From Pseudomonadota bacterium (GTDB taxonomy: Bacteria; Pseudomonadota; Alphaproteobacteria; Acetobacterales; Acetobacteraceae): a stretch of DNA of 16,754 nt. The stretch is from positions 1 to 16,754 of the forward strand of contig JAJXXT010000002.1 in the NCBI GenBank assembly GCA_021780935.1, written 5' to 3'. Shown here one piece after another: positions 1 through 8,999 of the stretch. The notes beneath the pieces were generated by a model. The model worked only from the letters and a program-made list of their open reading frames with translations, searched no databases and had not been told where the DNA came from. A program made the position numbers and the translations under genes. How positions within the stretch are numbered: position 1 is the first letter of the stretch; every line of letters begins with the position of its first letter.

Positions 1-261
1 GGCCGGCGGTGGCGACAGCAACCCGCCACCCGAGCTGCTGTGGCCGATCATGGCGAGAAGCAGCGACAGCGCGAAGAAGATGGCGGCCAGCACCGCGGTG
101 GTGCGGGTGAGCAGGTTGGCGGTGCCGCGCCCGCCCATGAAGGCGCCCATGCCCTGGGACGAGCCGATGCCGAGCCCGCCGCCCTCGCTGCGCTGGATCA
201 GCACCACGCCGATCAGCGCGATGGTCACGAAGAGATGGATGATCAGGATAACGAGGGCCAT
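1..261 (-). CDS. secG: Preprotein translocase subunit SecG (3' end cut by window edge)
   Basis: SecG is the small inner-membrane partner of SecYE that assists SecA-driven protein export. The visible 87 residues have the family layout. An N-terminal membrane helix (about residues 2–22, MALVILIIHLFVTIALIGVV) is followed by the conserved loop with QRSEGGGLG and a Gly/Met-rich stretch. After LLTRTTA comes a second membrane helix (about 57–73), and then a Ser/Gly/Pro-rich tail begins. The reading frame is still open at position 1, so the C terminus is missing. It lies 107 nt downstream of tpiA on the same strand, a pairing common in proteobacteria, and is probably co-transcribed with it. No strong Shine-Dalgarno is visible before the ATG. 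Confidence 0.93.
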   Translation of the reverse strand, partial: MALVILIIHLFVTIALIGVVLIQRSEGGGLGIGSSQGMGAFMGGRGTANLLTRTTAVLAAIFFALSLLLAMIGHSSSGGGLLSPPPA

Positions 262-368
262 GGATCCCGGCGCGAGGAGAAAGGTTGCGGGCTTGTAGCG
301 GTTGGGCGGCCAAGATCAACCCATGCCGCGGCGTGGCGCCATGGGGGATCTCGGGCTGGCGGCGGGGC

Positions 369-1100
369 TCAGCCGGGGCAGGCGGCGGCGATGGCCAGGA
401 AATCATCCGCGTTCAGGCTCGCACCGCCGACCAGCGCGCCGCCGACCTCGGGCAGGGCTAGCACCGCGGCCGCGTTGCCGGGCTTCACCGAGCCGCCATA
501 GAGGATGCGGATGCCGGGGCCGACATGCCGGCGGATGGCGGCATGCATGGCTGCAATGTCGGCCTCGCCCGGCGTGCGGCCGGTGCCGATCGCCCAGACC
601 GGCTCGTAGGCCACGAGGCCGGCCCGCTCGCCCGCCTCGCCGAAGCCTTCGGGCAGGCTGCCGGCGAGCTGGGCGGCAACCACCGTCTCCGCCCGGCCGG
701 CCTCGCGCTCGGCCAGCGTCTCGCCGACGCAGAGGATGGGGATCAGCCCGGCACGCCGCGCCGCCTGCACCTTGGCCCGCACCACGGCGTCGGTCTCGCC
801 GTGATCCGCCCGCCGCTCCGAGTGGCCGAGGATGACATGGCTCGCCCCCGCGTCGCGCAGCATCGCGGCGGCGATGTCGCCGGTGTGGGCACCGGCGGCC
901 TCGGCGTGGCAATCCTGGCCGCCGACCTGGCAGGCGGAACCGGCCAGGATAACCGCCACCGCGGCGATGACGGTCGCCGGCGGGCAGACCAGCAGGTCGC
1001 AGGCGCGCGGGTCGGCGCGGCGGCGCACGACGGCGGCAAGGGCTGCCGCCTCCGCGGCCAGCAGGTTCATCTTCCAGTTTCCGGCGATCATCCGGCGCAT
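369..1100 (-). CDS. tpiA: Triosephosphate isomerase
   Basis: This enzyme interconverts dihydroxyacetone phosphate and glyceraldehyde 3-phosphate in the cytoplasm (glycolysis and gluconeogenesis). The 243-residue TIM barrel is of normal length. The substrate-binding GNWKMN segment is at residues 7–12 (catalytic Lys10). The electrophile His93 lies in ILGHSERR and the base Glu166 in [11 protein letters not shown], with the phosphate-gripping loop following. The YGGSVKPGN motif lies near the C terminus. All catalytic residues are present. The frame stays open further upstream, but I chose the ATG at 1100 because it places GNWKMN at the usual distance from the N terminus and has a strong GGGAGG Shine-Dalgarno 6–8 nt before it. 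The gene is divergent from ppiD and upstream of secG. Confidence 0.97.
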   Translation of the reverse strand: MRRMIAGNWKMNLLAAEAAALAAVVRRRADPRACDLLVCPPATVIAAVAVILAGSACQVGGQDCHAEAAGAHTGDIAAAMLRDAGASHVILGHSERRADHGETDAVVRAKVQAARRAGLIPILCVGETLAEREAGRAETVVAAQLAGSLPEGFGEAGERAGLVAYEPVWAIGTGRTPGEADIAAMHAAIRRHVGPGIRILYGGSVKPGNAAAVLALPEVGGALVGGASLNADDFLAIAAACPG

Positions 1101-1190
1101 CCGCGACCCTCCCGCTGCGACCGGATTTCCGATCATCGTCGCGGTATGGCATTGCCGGCGCCGCCTGCCTATGGTGCGCTGCCCTAGCCT

Positions 1191-1229
1191 GCCCCCGAAG
1201 CCAGCCCCCGAAGCCAGCCCCCGAAGCCA
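1191..1229. repeat. Perfect 13-bp tandem repeat, three copies, just upstream of ppiD
   Basis: The unit GCCCCCGAAGCCA occurs three times head to tail without a mismatch (1191–1203, 1204–1216, 1217–1229). It ends 19 nt before the ppiD start codon, within the 148-nt tpiA–ppiD divergent intergenic region, so it probably lies in the ppiD leader or promoter. The unit length is not a multiple of three and the repeat is non-coding. A change in copy number would alter spacing in the ppiD leader, not the protein. Confidence 0.9.
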
Positions 1230-1248
1230 TAAAGCCTGAAAGCCAAGC

Positions 1249-3165
1249 ATGCTCGCTGCCCTGCGCCGCTCGCTCGATACCTGGCCCGTGCGCCTGTTCT
1301 TCCTGGCGCTGGTCGCCGCCTTCGTGTTCTGGGGGGTGGCCGCGCGCATCAATCTCACTGGCGGCATCCCGCCCGTGGCGCGCGTCGCCGGCCAGCACAT
1401 CACGCTGGCGCAGGCAGTCCAGGTCTATCAGCAGCAATTGCAGCGCATCGAGAGCACGATGCCCTCGGGCCAGTTGCCGACGCCGGCGCTGCGCCGTGCC
1501 CTCGCCGCCCAGGTGGTCAGCCAGCTGATCACCTCGACCGCCGTCGATACCGCGATCAGCCATCTCGGCGTGCTGGTGCCACGCGTGGCGTTGCAGCAGA
1601 CGATCTGGGCGATGCCGGCGTTTCACGGCCCATCCGGCCAGTTCGACCCCGCGACGTTCCAGTCGGTGCTGAGCCGGAACAATATGAGCCAGCCGCAGTT
1701 TCTCGACCTGATGCGCGGGCAGCTTGCGCGCACGCAGTATTTCGGCGCGCTGCGCGCCGGCATCGTGAGCCCCAACACGCTCACCGACGTCATCTATCGC
1801 TATCGCGGCGAGGCGCGCGTGGCCGACGCGGTGACGGTGCTGGCCGCGGCACAGCCAGCACCGCCGCGGCCGACCGCGCGCAACCTCGCGCGGTGGTATG
1901 CCAACCATCCCGCCGATTATCGCGCGCCGGAATATCGCCGCATCCGCGCCGTGGTGCTCTCGCCGCAGACCCTTGCCGCGCAGTTCAAGATCACCGAGGC
2001 CGAGATCGCGGCGGAGTTCAAGCGCGAGGCACCTTCGCTCACGCAATCTGCCAAGCGCAGTGTCGAGATCGTGACCGCGCCGGACGCCGCCAAGGCCAAA
2101 GCGATCGCGCAGGCGTGGCAGGCGGGCGCGAACTGGGCCGCGGCGCAGGCGCTGGCCAAGACCGACGGCGCGACGGCGCTCAGCCTCACCAACGCCGCGG
2201 TCGGCGCCTTCCCGGACCCGGCGCTGGCCAAGGCCGCCTTCGCGGCCGGGCTCGGCACGGTGACCGGCCCCGTCACGGGTGCGGCCGGCAGCGTCGTGTT
2301 CAAGGTCACGAAGATCACCCATGCGGTGAAGCCGACGCTGGCGCAGATGCATGACACGATCAAACAGCAACTGATCGCGAGTAAGGCGGCGAACGTCATG
2401 GACACGCGCGCCGGCAAGATCGACGACCTGCTGGCGGGCGGTGCGGCACTGGCCTCGCTGCCCGGCAATCTTGGCCTCGCGGCGGTCGAGGGCACGCTGG
2501 ATGCACAGGGCATGACGCCGGCCGGCACCATGGCGCCGATCCCCGGCGACGCGGCCCTGCGCCAGGCGCTGATCGCCGAGGCGTTCCATGCCAAGCAGGG
2601 GGACCTGCCGCGCCTGATCGAGGCGCCACAGGCGGCCGATGGCTCCTCCAACGGGTACTATGCGCTGGAGGTGCGCAGCATCATCCCCGCGCATGAGAAG
2701 CCGTTTCCCATGGTGGCGAAGCAGGTCGCCGCCGACTGGCGGGCCAACCAGCGCCGCCACGCCGCCGAAACGATCGCCGCCGGCATCCTGACCGCGGTCA
2801 ATGCCGGGGCGACGATCTCGGACGCCGCCGCCAAGGCCGGCCTTGCCGTCACGCGGTTGCCGGCGGTGACGCGCCTGGCCAGCGCCGCGGGATTTCCGCC
2901 GACGCTGCTGAACCCGCTCTTCGCGACCCGGCAGGGTCATGCGACGATGGCCGCGACGCCGGACGGGTTCGTCGTGGCGCAGCTCGTTTCGATCCACGAT
3001 CCGGACCCGAAGAAGCACCCGGCCACCATCGCGAAGCTGCGCCAGGCGATCGCGGCGACGATGGATACCGACCTCGAGGATCTGGTGACCAAGGCGCTGC
3101 GCGACCGCGGCCGGCCGGTGATCAACCAGACGCAGCTCGCGGCGGTCTCCGGGAGCGGACCATGA
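1249..3165 (+). CDS. ppiD: PpiD/SurA-like membrane-anchored periplasmic folding factor
   Basis: This 638-residue protein has the PpiD layout. A short basic N terminus is followed by one membrane helix (about residues 14–33, around [18 protein letters not shown]), then a SurA-type N-terminal chaperone region (about 40–190). A parvulin-like domain (about 240–355) includes the segments [12 protein letters not shown] and [15 protein letters not shown] second helical chaperone part follows to the end. PpiD sits at the periplasmic exit of SecYEG and helps newly exported proteins fold. Its parvulin domain is usually inactive, and here too I do not see a convincing set of parvulin active-site residues. 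The ATG at 1249 has only a weak ribosome site. The 3' end overlaps trpE by four bases (ATGA), indicating translational coupling. Confidence 0.85.
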   Translation: MLAALRRSLDTWPVRLFFLALVAAFVFWGVAARINLTGGIPPVARVAGQHITLAQAVQVYQQQLQRIESTMPSGQLPTPALRRALAAQVVSQLITSTAVDTAISHLGVLVPRVALQQTIWAMPAFHGPSGQFDPATFQSVLSRNNMSQPQFLDLMRGQLARTQYFGALRAGIVSPNTLTDVIYRYRGEARVADAVTVLAAAQPAPPRPTARNLARWYANHPADYRAPEYRRIRAVVLSPQTLAAQFKITEAEIAAEFKREAPSLTQSAKRSVEIVTAPDAAKAKAIAQAWQAGANWAAAQALAKTDGATALSLTNAAVGAFPDPALAKAAFAAGLGTVTGPVTGAAGSVVFKVTKITHAVKPTLAQMHDTIKQQLIASKAANVMDTRAGKIDDLLAGGAALASLPGNLGLAAVEGTLDAQGMTPAGTMAPIPGDAALRQALIAEAFHAKQGDLPRLIEAPQAADGSSNGYYALEVRSIIPAHEKPFPMVAKQVAADWRANQRRHAAETIAAGILTAVNAGATISDAAAKAGLAVTRLPAVTRLASAAGFPPTLLNPLFATRQGHATMAATPDGFVVAQLVSIHDPDPKKHPATIAKLRQAIAATMDTDLEDLVTKALRDRGRPVINQTQLAAVSGSGP

Positions 3166-4676
3166 ACGCCACCCCTGCCCCCGGCTTCGCTTCGTTCCGC
3201 GAAGGGTATGAGTCGGGTAAGGGCGCGGTGCTGACGCGCCGGCTGGTGGCCGACCTCGACACGCCGGTGGGCGCGTTTCTCAAGCTCGCGCACGGCAAGC
3301 CCAACACCATCCTGCTCGAAAGCGTCGAGGGCGGTGCGGCGCGCGGCCGCTATTCCATCATCGGGCTCGACCCCGACCTGATCTGGCGGTGCCGCGGCGG
3401 CGTGGCCGAGATCAACCGCAACGCCCAGGCCGCCCCCTTCGCGTTCGTGCCCGAGGCCACGAAGCCGCTCGACAGTCTGCGCGCGCTGATCAGCGAAAGC
3501 CGGCTCGATGTGCCCGCCGGCGTGCCACCGATGTGCGGCGGCCTGGTTGGCTATCTCGGCTATGACATGGTCCGCCAGATGGAGCCGATCGGCGCGCGCA
3601 ACGCGGACCCGCTGGGCCTGCCGGAAGCGCAGCTCGCGCGCCCGACGCTCTATGCGATCTTCGACAATGTGTCCGACCTGCTGACGCTCGCCGCGCCGAG
3701 CTATCCGCGTGACGGTGTCTCGGCCGCCGCGGCCTGGGAGGCGGCACAGGCACGCCTCAGCGAGGCCGAGGCGGCGCTGGCGCGGCCGTTGCCGATGGCA
3801 GCGCCCCCGGTCGCGCTGCCGGCGCTCGCCGAACCCGGCTCGAACTTCACCCGCGAAAGCTTCAAGGCGGCGGTGCTGCGGGCCAAGGAATACATCGCCG
3901 CCGGCGACGCGTTCCAGGTGGTGCCGAGCCAGCGGTTTTCCGTGCCGTTCGCACTGCCGCCCTTCGCGCTCTATCGCTCGCTGCGGCGGATCAACCCGGC
4001 GCCGTTCCTGTTCTTTCTCGATTTCGGCGGCTTCAGCGTCGCGGGGTCGAGCCCGGAGATCCTGGTGCGGCTGCGCAACGGCACGGTCACCATCCGCCCG
4101 CTCGCCGGGACCCGCAAGCGCGGTGCGACGCACGAGGAGGACGAAGCGCTGGCCCGCGAGCTGCTCGACGACCCCAAGGAGCGCGCCGAGCACCTGATGC
4201 TGCTCGACCTCGGGCGCAACGATGTCGGGCGCGTCGCCGAGATCGGCAGCGTGAAGGTGACCGAGAGCTTCGCCATCGAGCGGTTCTCCCACGTCATGCA
4301 CATCATGTCCGAGGTGCAGGGCAAGCTGCGCCCGGAGCTCGACGCGCTCGACGCGCTGATCGCCGGCTTCCCCGCCGGCACGCTGACCGGCGCGCCCAAG
4401 GTTCGGGCGATGCAGATCATCGAGGAGCTGGAGCCGGTGCGCCGCGGCATCTATGCCGGCAGTGTCGGCTATTTCGCCGCCGACGGCTCGATGGACACCT
4501 GCATCGGCCTGCGCACCGCGGTGGTGAAGGACGGCATGATGTATGTCCAGGCCGGCGCCGGCGTGGTGGCCGACAGCGACCCGGACGCCGAGGAGCAGGA
4601 AACCCGCCAGAAGGCGCGCGCCCTGATCCTCGCCGCCGAGGATGCGGTGCGCTTCGCCGCTGGCGGCACGGTCTAG
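3162..4676 (+). CDS. trpE: Anthranilate synthase component I
   Basis: TrpE converts chorismate to anthranilate, the first committed step of tryptophan synthesis, using ammonia released by the TrpG amidotransferase. At 504 residues it is of normal length. The N-terminal region carries the LLES segment (51–54), the usual tryptophan feedback-binding site. The C-terminal chorismate-binding domain holds GSSPE (295–299), PLAGTRKRGAT (313–323), EHLMLLDLGRND (343–354), FPAGTLTGAPK (403–413) and AGAGVVADSDP (464–474), all intact. The ATG overlaps the ppiD stop, with GGGAG at 3151–3155 as ribosome site. No trpG follows; the next gene, 61 nt on, is a LacI-type regulator. No leader peptide or attenuator precedes it, because the upstream DNA is ppiD coding sequence. 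Confidence 0.97.
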   Translation: MNATPAPGFASFREGYESGKGAVLTRRLVADLDTPVGAFLKLAHGKPNTILLESVEGGAARGRYSIIGLDPDLIWRCRGGVAEINRNAQAAPFAFVPEATKPLDSLRALISESRLDVPAGVPPMCGGLVGYLGYDMVRQMEPIGARNADPLGLPEAQLARPTLYAIFDNVSDLLTLAAPSYPRDGVSAAAAWEAAQARLSEAEAALARPLPMAAPPVALPALAEPGSNFTRESFKAAVLRAKEYIAAGDAFQVVPSQRFSVPFALPPFALYRSLRRINPAPFLFFLDFGGFSVAGSSPEILVRLRNGTVTIRPLAGTRKRGATHEEDEALARELLDDPKERAEHLMLLDLGRNDVGRVAEIGSVKVTESFAIERFSHVMHIMSEVQGKLRPELDALDALIAGFPAGTLTGAPKVRAMQIIEELEPVRRGIYAGSVGYFAADGSMDTCIGLRTAVVKDGMMYVQAGAGVVADSDPDAEEQETRQKARALILAAEDAVRFAAGGTV

Positions 4677-4737
4677 CGGCCCGTTCCGCCTCCGGTGGGA
4701 CGTGACGTGACGCCCGCGCATCGTGCAAAGTGGTCGG

Positions 4738-5763
4738 ATGACGGGTTTGACGAGAAATGCCGGCCGCGGCCGGCGCGGCGGGGTGACGGTTCGCATCACC
4801 GACGTGGCGCGCAGCGCCGGGGTGGCGCCGATGACCGTCTCGCGCGTGCTCAACGAGCCCGACCGGGTGGCGCCCGAGACCGCGCGGAAGGTGCGCGCCG
4901 CGATCAAGGCGCTGGGCTATATGCCGAACCTGCTGGCGGGCGGGCTGTCGAGCCGGCGCTCGCGCATGGTGGCGGCGATGGTGCCGACCATCGCCTCGCC
5001 GATCTTCAACGCGCCGATCCAGGGCTTTACCGACACGCTGGCGCAGGCCGGCTATCACGTCATGCTCTCGCTCACCGGCTATCGCGCCGATGCCGAGGCG
5101 GCGATGCTGCCGGCGGTGCTGTCGCGCCGGCCGGACGCGCTGCTGCTGACCGGCGCGCGGCGCGGCCAGGCGGCGCGGCGCATGCTCGCCGCCGCCGGCA
5201 TCCCGGTGGTGGAGATCTGGGATATCGGCCCCGCCTTCGACAGCATGGTGGGCTTCGACCACGAGGAGGTCGGGCGCGAGGTCGCCCGCTTCTTCCTCGC
5301 CGCCGGGCATACCCGTTTTGCCACCCTCGCCGCCTCCGACCCACGGGCCGAGGCGCGCGGCAGCGGATTTCTGCGCATGGCGGCGGAAAGCGGCGGGGAG
5401 ACGATCGAGACGCGCCGGCTGCCCGCGCCGTCCAGCATCACCGAGGGGCGCCAGGCGCTGCGCGAGATCGCGCCGCAGCTCGGCGGCCGCACGGCGCTGT
5501 TCTGCAGCTCCGACCTGGTGGCGCTCGGCGCGCTGACCGAGGCGCGCACGCTGGGCATCGCGGTGCCCGAGGCGCTGGCGATCTGCGGCTTTGGCGATTT
5601 CGATGCCGGGCGCGCGGCGGAACCGGCCATCACCACGGTGAGCGTCGATGGCACCACGATCGGGCGGCAGGCGGCGGAGCTGCTGCTGGCACGGCTCGCC
5701 GGTGCCGCCGCGGGCCCCGGCGTGCGCGTGCCGTTCCGCATCCTGCCGCGTGGTTCGACATGA
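4738..5763 (+). CDS. LacI/GalR-family transcriptional regulator
   Basis: This is a 341-residue repressor of standard architecture. The N-terminal helix-turn-helix is at about residues 18–40 (ITDVARSAGVAPMTVSRVLN). A hinge region runs to about residue 70, ending in NLLAGGLSSRRS. A periplasmic-binding-protein-like effector domain follows, with PDALLLTG, FCSSDLVALGAL and GFGDFD motifs. An N-terminal basic extension of about 17 residues precedes the HTH. Start codon choice is uncertain: ATG 4738 is used here, GTG 4723 is five codons upstream, and GTG 4783 would begin right at the HTH. None has a strong ribosome site. The effector is unknown. Its position just before the RraA-like, glcB and amidohydrolase genes suggests that it controls that block. 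Confidence 0.93.
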   Translation: MTGLTRNAGRGRRGGVTVRITDVARSAGVAPMTVSRVLNEPDRVAPETARKVRAAIKALGYMPNLLAGGLSSRRSRMVAAMVPTIASPIFNAPIQGFTDTLAQAGYHVMLSLTGYRADAEAAMLPAVLSRRPDALLLTGARRGQAARRMLAAAGIPVVEIWDIGPAFDSMVGFDHEEVGREVARFFLAAGHTRFATLAASDPRAEARGSGFLRMAAESGGETIETRRLPAPSSITEGRQALREIAPQLGGRTALFCSSDLVALGALTEARTLGIAVPEALAICGFGDFDAGRAAEPAITTVSVDGTTIGRQAAELLLARLAGAAAGPGVRVPFRILPRGST

Positions 5764-5833
5764 CACCGGGGATCGGCCCCGCAACCCAGCAAGCCCGCCC
5801 GCTGCCAGGGCGGCCAACGGAGAAACGACCCGC

Positions 5834-6559
5834 ATGACCGCAACGATGAACCCCGAGACGCTGGCCCGGCTGAAGCGCGCCAGCACCGCGACGCTGACGA
5901 CGCAGATGTTCAAGCGCGGTTTCCGTAACGTCTTCATCCAGGGCGTGCGCCCGCTCGGCCGCTATGGCGAGGCGATGGTCGGCCCGGCGATGACCCTGCG
6001 CTATATCCCCGCGCGCGAGGACCTCGACGTGCTGGAGGGGTTTGCCGACCCCGAGCACCCGCAGCGCAAGGCGGTGGAGACGGCGCCGGCGGGCTGCGTG
6101 CTGGTGATGGACTGCCGCGGCGAGACGCGCGTCGCCTCGGGCGGCCAGATCCTGATGACGCGGCTATGGAAGCGCGGCGTCGCGGGCATGGTCTCGGATG
6201 GCGGGATGCGGGATGCGGCGGCGATCGCGGAACTGCCGATGCCGGTGTTCTGCGCCGGCCCCTCGGCGCCGCTCAACCTGGTGATGCACCATGCGGTTGC
6301 GATCAACCAGCCGATCGCCTGCGGCGGGGTCGCGGTCTATCCCGGCGATATTCTGGTGGGCGACACGGACGGGGTGGTGGTGCTGCCGGCGCACCTCGCC
6401 GACCAGGTTGCCGCCGACGCCGCGGGGCAGGAGCACATGGAGACGTTCCTCGCCGAACGCATCGCCGGCGGCGCGCCGCTGCCGGGGACCTATCCGCCGA
6501 ACGAGGCGACCAAGGCACTGTATGTGGAATGGTGCCGGGAGCGCGGGCTGACGCCGTAA
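5834..6559 (+). CDS. RraA-family protein / 4-hydroxy-4-methyl-2-oxoglutarate aldolase-like
   Basis: This is a 241-residue member of the RraA/HMG-aldolase family. Members are often labelled regulators of ribonuclease E, but many are divalent-metal class II aldolases or oxaloacetate decarboxylases that yield pyruvate. The fold signatures are visible: a glycine-rich segment GGQILMTRLWKRGVAGMVSDGG (103–124) followed directly by the conserved Arg126–Asp127 pair that binds substrate and metal. The later motif is PGDILVGDTDGVVVLP (170–185). The longer length and the C-terminal PPNEATKALYVEW segment fit the aldolase-like branch, not the shorter E. coli RraA. ATG 5834 is preceded by GGAG at 5819–5822. 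The gene is 70 nt after the LacI-type gene and 160 nt before glcB. Its substrate cannot be read from the sequence. Confidence 0.9.
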   Translation: MTATMNPETLARLKRASTATLTTQMFKRGFRNVFIQGVRPLGRYGEAMVGPAMTLRYIPAREDLDVLEGFADPEHPQRKAVETAPAGCVLVMDCRGETRVASGGQILMTRLWKRGVAGMVSDGGMRDAAAIAELPMPVFCAGPSAPLNLVMHHAVAINQPIACGGVAVYPGDILVGDTDGVVVLPAHLADQVAADAAGQEHMETFLAERIAGGAPLPGTYPPNEATKALYVEWCRERGLTP

Positions 6560-6593
6560 CCGCCCCTGCTCGCTCTGGGTCGATGAGCCGGCC

Positions 6594-6641
6594 GGGAATC
6601 GCGAACTCATTGGCAGCCCTCATCGTTGAATGAGTATTCCC
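6594..6641. repeat. Interrupted inverted repeat (candidate leader stem-loop) upstream of glcB
   Basis: GGGAAT (6594–6599) is complementary to ATTCCC (6636–6641), and ACTCATT (6605–6611) to AATGAGT (6629–6635). Together they make 13 base pairs with a 5-nt bulge on one side and a 17-nt loop. A second pairing, CGATGAG (6581–6587) with CTCATCG (6619–6625), uses the loop and cannot easily form at the same time. No T-run follows, so a simple rho-independent terminator is unlikely. It may be an attenuator-like leader, a regulator-binding site, or a decayed element. The surrounding 160-nt gap is visibly less GC-rich than its flanks. Confidence 0.6.
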
Positions 6642-6675
6642 AAGGGGTCGTCAATAGGTCTCGACAGGCCTCGCC

Positions 6676-6690
6676 GGTTTGCGCAGAACC
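6676..6690. promoter_or_regulatory. Dyad-like site with TTGCGCA core upstream of glcB (tentative)
   Basis: GGTT and AACC arms flank a 7-nt centre containing the palindrome TGCGCA, 29 nt before the glcB start. The TTGCGCA core is shared with the perfect palindrome upstream of the first amidohydrolase. The symmetry is imperfect, because the two dyads are off-centre by about half a base. It is listed only as a possible binding site for the nearby LacI-type regulator. Confidence 0.2.
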
Positions 6691-6719
6691 TCAGACTGCA
6701 AACGCGGATGGGAACGGGC

Positions 6720-8879
6720 ATGGCATACGAGGGTCGCGCGGGACTGTTTGTGGCGGCGGAGCTTTGCCGCTTCGTCGAGGCGGAGGCGTTGACGGGGAGC
6801 GGGCTCGATGCCGCGGGCTTCTGGGCCTCGTTCGCGCGCATCCTCGCCGTGTTCGCGCCGCGCAACGCCGCCCTGCTCGCGCGGCGCGATGCGTTGCAGG
6901 CACGCATCGATGCCTGGCATGCCGCGCACCCGCTCTCGGCGTTTGATGCCGAGGCGTATCGGTCGTTCCTGGGCGAGATCGGCTATCTCGTGCCGTCGCC
7001 GGCGCAGGTCGCGGTGCGCACCGCCGGCGTGGACCCGGAGATCGCGCGCATCGCCGGGCCACAGCTGGTGGTACCGGTGAACAACCCCCGCTACGCGCTC
7101 AACGCCGGTAACGCCCGCTGGGGCAGTCTTTACGATGCGCTCTACGGCACCGACGCGATCCCCGAGGATGACGGGGCGGCGCGCGGCGGCGGCTTCAACA
7201 AGCGGCGCGGCGAGCGCGTCATCGCCCGTGCGAGGGCGATGCTCGACCAGGCCGTGCCGCTCGCCGGCGCGAGCCATGCCGAGGTCAGCGCCTACACGAT
7301 CGAGGGCGACCGGCTGGTGGCCAGGATCGGTTCGGGCAGCACCGGTCTGCGCGACGCGGCGGCACTGGCGGGCTGGCGCGGCGAGGCGGCATCGCCGGCG
7401 GCGATCCTGCTGGTGCATCACGGGCTGCACCTCGAACTGGTGCTGGACCGCAACCACCCGATCGGGCGGGAGGACCAGGCCGGTCTTGCGGACATCGTTC
7501 TCGAATCCGCCCTCACCACGATCATGGATTGCGAGGACAGCGTCGCCGCGGTGGACGCGGCGGACAAGGTCGAGGTCTATCGCGCCTGGCTCGGGCTGAT
7601 GCTCGGCACGCTGTCGGCCAGCTTCGACAAGGGCGGGCGCACGCTGCAACGCACGCTCAACCCGGACCGCGTCTATGCGGCACCCGGCGGCGCCACGCTC
7701 ACGCTGCCCGGGCGCAGCCTGATGCTGGTGCGCAATGTCGGCCACCACATGATGACGGATGCGGTGCTCGATGCCGAGGGTCGTGAAATCCCCGAAACGA
7801 TCCTCGATGCCGCGGTCACCTCGCTCTGCGCCATGGCGGATTTGCAGGGGCGCGGCCGGTTCCGCAACAGCCGCGCGGGCTCGGTCTATATCGTCAAGCC
7901 GAAGATGCACGGCCCGGAGGAGGTCGCCTTCGCCACCGACCTGTTCGCGGCGGTCGAGGACATGCTGCGCCTGCCCCGCCTGACGCTGAAGATGGGCATC
8001 ATGGACGAGGAGCGGCGGACCTCGGCCAACCTCGCCGCCTGCATCGCGGCGGCGGCGGAGCGCGTGGCGTTCATCAACACCGGCTTCCTCGACCGCACCG
8101 GCGATGAGATCCACACCGACATGCTCGCCGGCCCGATGGTGCGCAAGGGCGACATGCGCAAGGCCGCCTGGATCGGCGCCTATGAGAACAACAACGTCGA
8201 TGTCGGACTGGCCTGCGGGCTCGCCGGGCACGCGCAGATCGGCAAGGGCATGTGGGCGATGCCCGACCGCATGGCCGAGATGCTGGCGCAGAAGCGCGCG
8301 CATCCCGAGGCGGGCGCCAACACCGCCTGGGTGCCCTCGCCCACCGCGGCAACGCTGCATGCGCTGCATTACCTCGATGTGGACGTGGCGGCGCGCCAGC
8401 ACGCCATCGCCGGGCGCGAGAAGGCGCGGCTCGCGGACCTGCTGACGCTGCCGGTGGTGGACCGGGCCAACTGGTCGCCCGAGGACGTGCAGCGCGAACT
8501 CGACAACAACGCCCAGGGCATCCTCGGCTATGTGGTGCGCTGGATCGACCAGGGCATCGGCTGCTCCAAGGTGCCGGATATCGACGATGTCGGCCTGATG
8601 GAGGACCGCGCGACGCTGCGCATTTCGAGCCAGCACATCGCCAATTGGCTGCGCCACGGCATCGCCACGCGAGAGCAGGTGATGGCGACGCTGCGGCGCA
8701 TGGCCGAGGTGGTGGACCGCCAGAACGCCGCCGACCCCGCTTATCGGGCGATGGCGCCGGGCTTCGACGGGGTCGCGTTCCGCGCCGCGTGCGAGCTGGT
8801 GTTCGAGGGCGCCTCGCAGCCCAACGGCTACACGGAGTTCATCCTGCATCGCCGCCGGCGCGAGGCGAAGGCGGCATAA
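6720..8879 (+). CDS. glcB: Malate synthase G
   Basis: This enzyme condenses glyoxylate with acetyl-CoA to give malate. Form G is the single-chain type of about 720 residues. The 719-residue product matches that length. Family motifs in order: [17 protein letters not shown] (268–284), LMLVRNVGH (334–342, catalytic Arg338), [10 protein letters not shown] (393–402), [10 protein letters not shown] (426–435, metal-binding Glu430), [18 protein letters not shown] (451–468, metal-binding Asp458), [23 protein letters not shown] (488–510), GCSKVPD (614–620) and [15 protein letters not shown] (626–640, catalytic base Asp629). Everything needed for catalysis is present. ATG 6720 is chosen because MAYEGRAGL aligns with the usual N terminus; ATG 6708 would add four residues. 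No isocitrate lyase is in the window, so glyoxylate may come from glycolate, glycine or purine-type degradation. Confidence 0.96.
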   Translation: MAYEGRAGLFVAAELCRFVEAEALTGSGLDAAGFWASFARILAVFAPRNAALLARRDALQARIDAWHAAHPLSAFDAEAYRSFLGEIGYLVPSPAQVAVRTAGVDPEIARIAGPQLVVPVNNPRYALNAGNARWGSLYDALYGTDAIPEDDGAARGGGFNKRRGERVIARARAMLDQAVPLAGASHAEVSAYTIEGDRLVARIGSGSTGLRDAAALAGWRGEAASPAAILLVHHGLHLELVLDRNHPIGREDQAGLADIVLESALTTIMDCEDSVAAVDAADKVEVYRAWLGLMLGTLSASFDKGGRTLQRTLNPDRVYAAPGGATLTLPGRSLMLVRNVGHHMMTDAVLDAEGREIPETILDAAVTSLCAMADLQGRGRFRNSRAGSVYIVKPKMHGPEEVAFATDLFAAVEDMLRLPRLTLKMGIMDEERRTSANLAACIAAAAERVAFINTGFLDRTGDEIHTDMLAGPMVRKGDMRKAAWIGAYENNNVDVGLACGLAGHAQIGKGMWAMPDRMAEMLAQKRAHPEAGANTAWVPSPTAATLHALHYLDVDVAARQHAIAGREKARLADLLTLPVVDRANWSPEDVQRELDNNAQGILGYVVRWIDQGIGCSKVPDIDDVGLMEDRATLRISSQHIANWLRHGIATREQVMATLRRMAEVVDRQNAADPAYRAMAPGFDGVAFRAACELVFEGASQPNGYTEFILHRRRREAKAA

Positions 8880-8899
8880 CCCCCTCGCCCGGCCTGCAT

Positions 8900-8909
8900 G
8901 TTGCGCAAC
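8900..8909. promoter_or_regulatory. Perfect 10-bp palindrome GTTGCGCAAC, candidate operator
   Basis: A perfect inverted repeat with a central CG lies in the 120-nt gap between glcB and the first amidohydrolase, 90 nt before that gene's start codon. Many LacI/GalR-family operators are palindromes with a central CG and TTGCGCAA-like cores, and such a regulator is encoded in the same block. The rest of the gap holds no further gene. The assignment to that regulator is inference. Confidence 0.35.
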
Positions 8910-8999
8910 GCGGCCCCGTGATGGGAGCCGCCGCGCCCCCTACCCAGAGGCGGAAAATGGACTAGGCTGCGCCCCGTCAGCAGCAAGAGGGGAATTCTG

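Noticed and set aside
403..3018. A very long minus-strand open frame (about 870 codons) across tpiA and ppiD
   Set aside because: It is a by-product of strong GC bias at third codon positions. The translation is Arg/Gly/His-rich without any domain, and it overlaps two genes with complete motifs.
4677..4737. Missing or broken trpG after trpE
   Set aside because: The gap is only 61 nt and shows no glutamine-amidotransferase remnant; the next gene is intact and unrelated, so there is no evidence for a pseudogene.
2937..4907. A 656-codon minus-strand frame opposite trpE
   Set aside because: It is an antisense shadow of trpE with His/Arg/Gly-rich composition and no domain.
5764..5790. GC-rich hairpin (CGGGG/CCCCG) after the LacI-type gene as a terminator
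   Set aside because: The stem is only five pairs and no T-run follows; such hairpins are expected by chance in this GC range.
6560..6719. Glycine riboswitch in the malate synthase leader
   Set aside because: The conserved purine-rich and CUCAGG-type elements I would expect for a glycine aptamer are not present.
6651..8849. A 730-codon minus-strand frame opposite malate synthase
   Set aside because: The antisense frame is low-complexity and basic, while the plus strand encodes a full malate synthase G with all catalytic residues.
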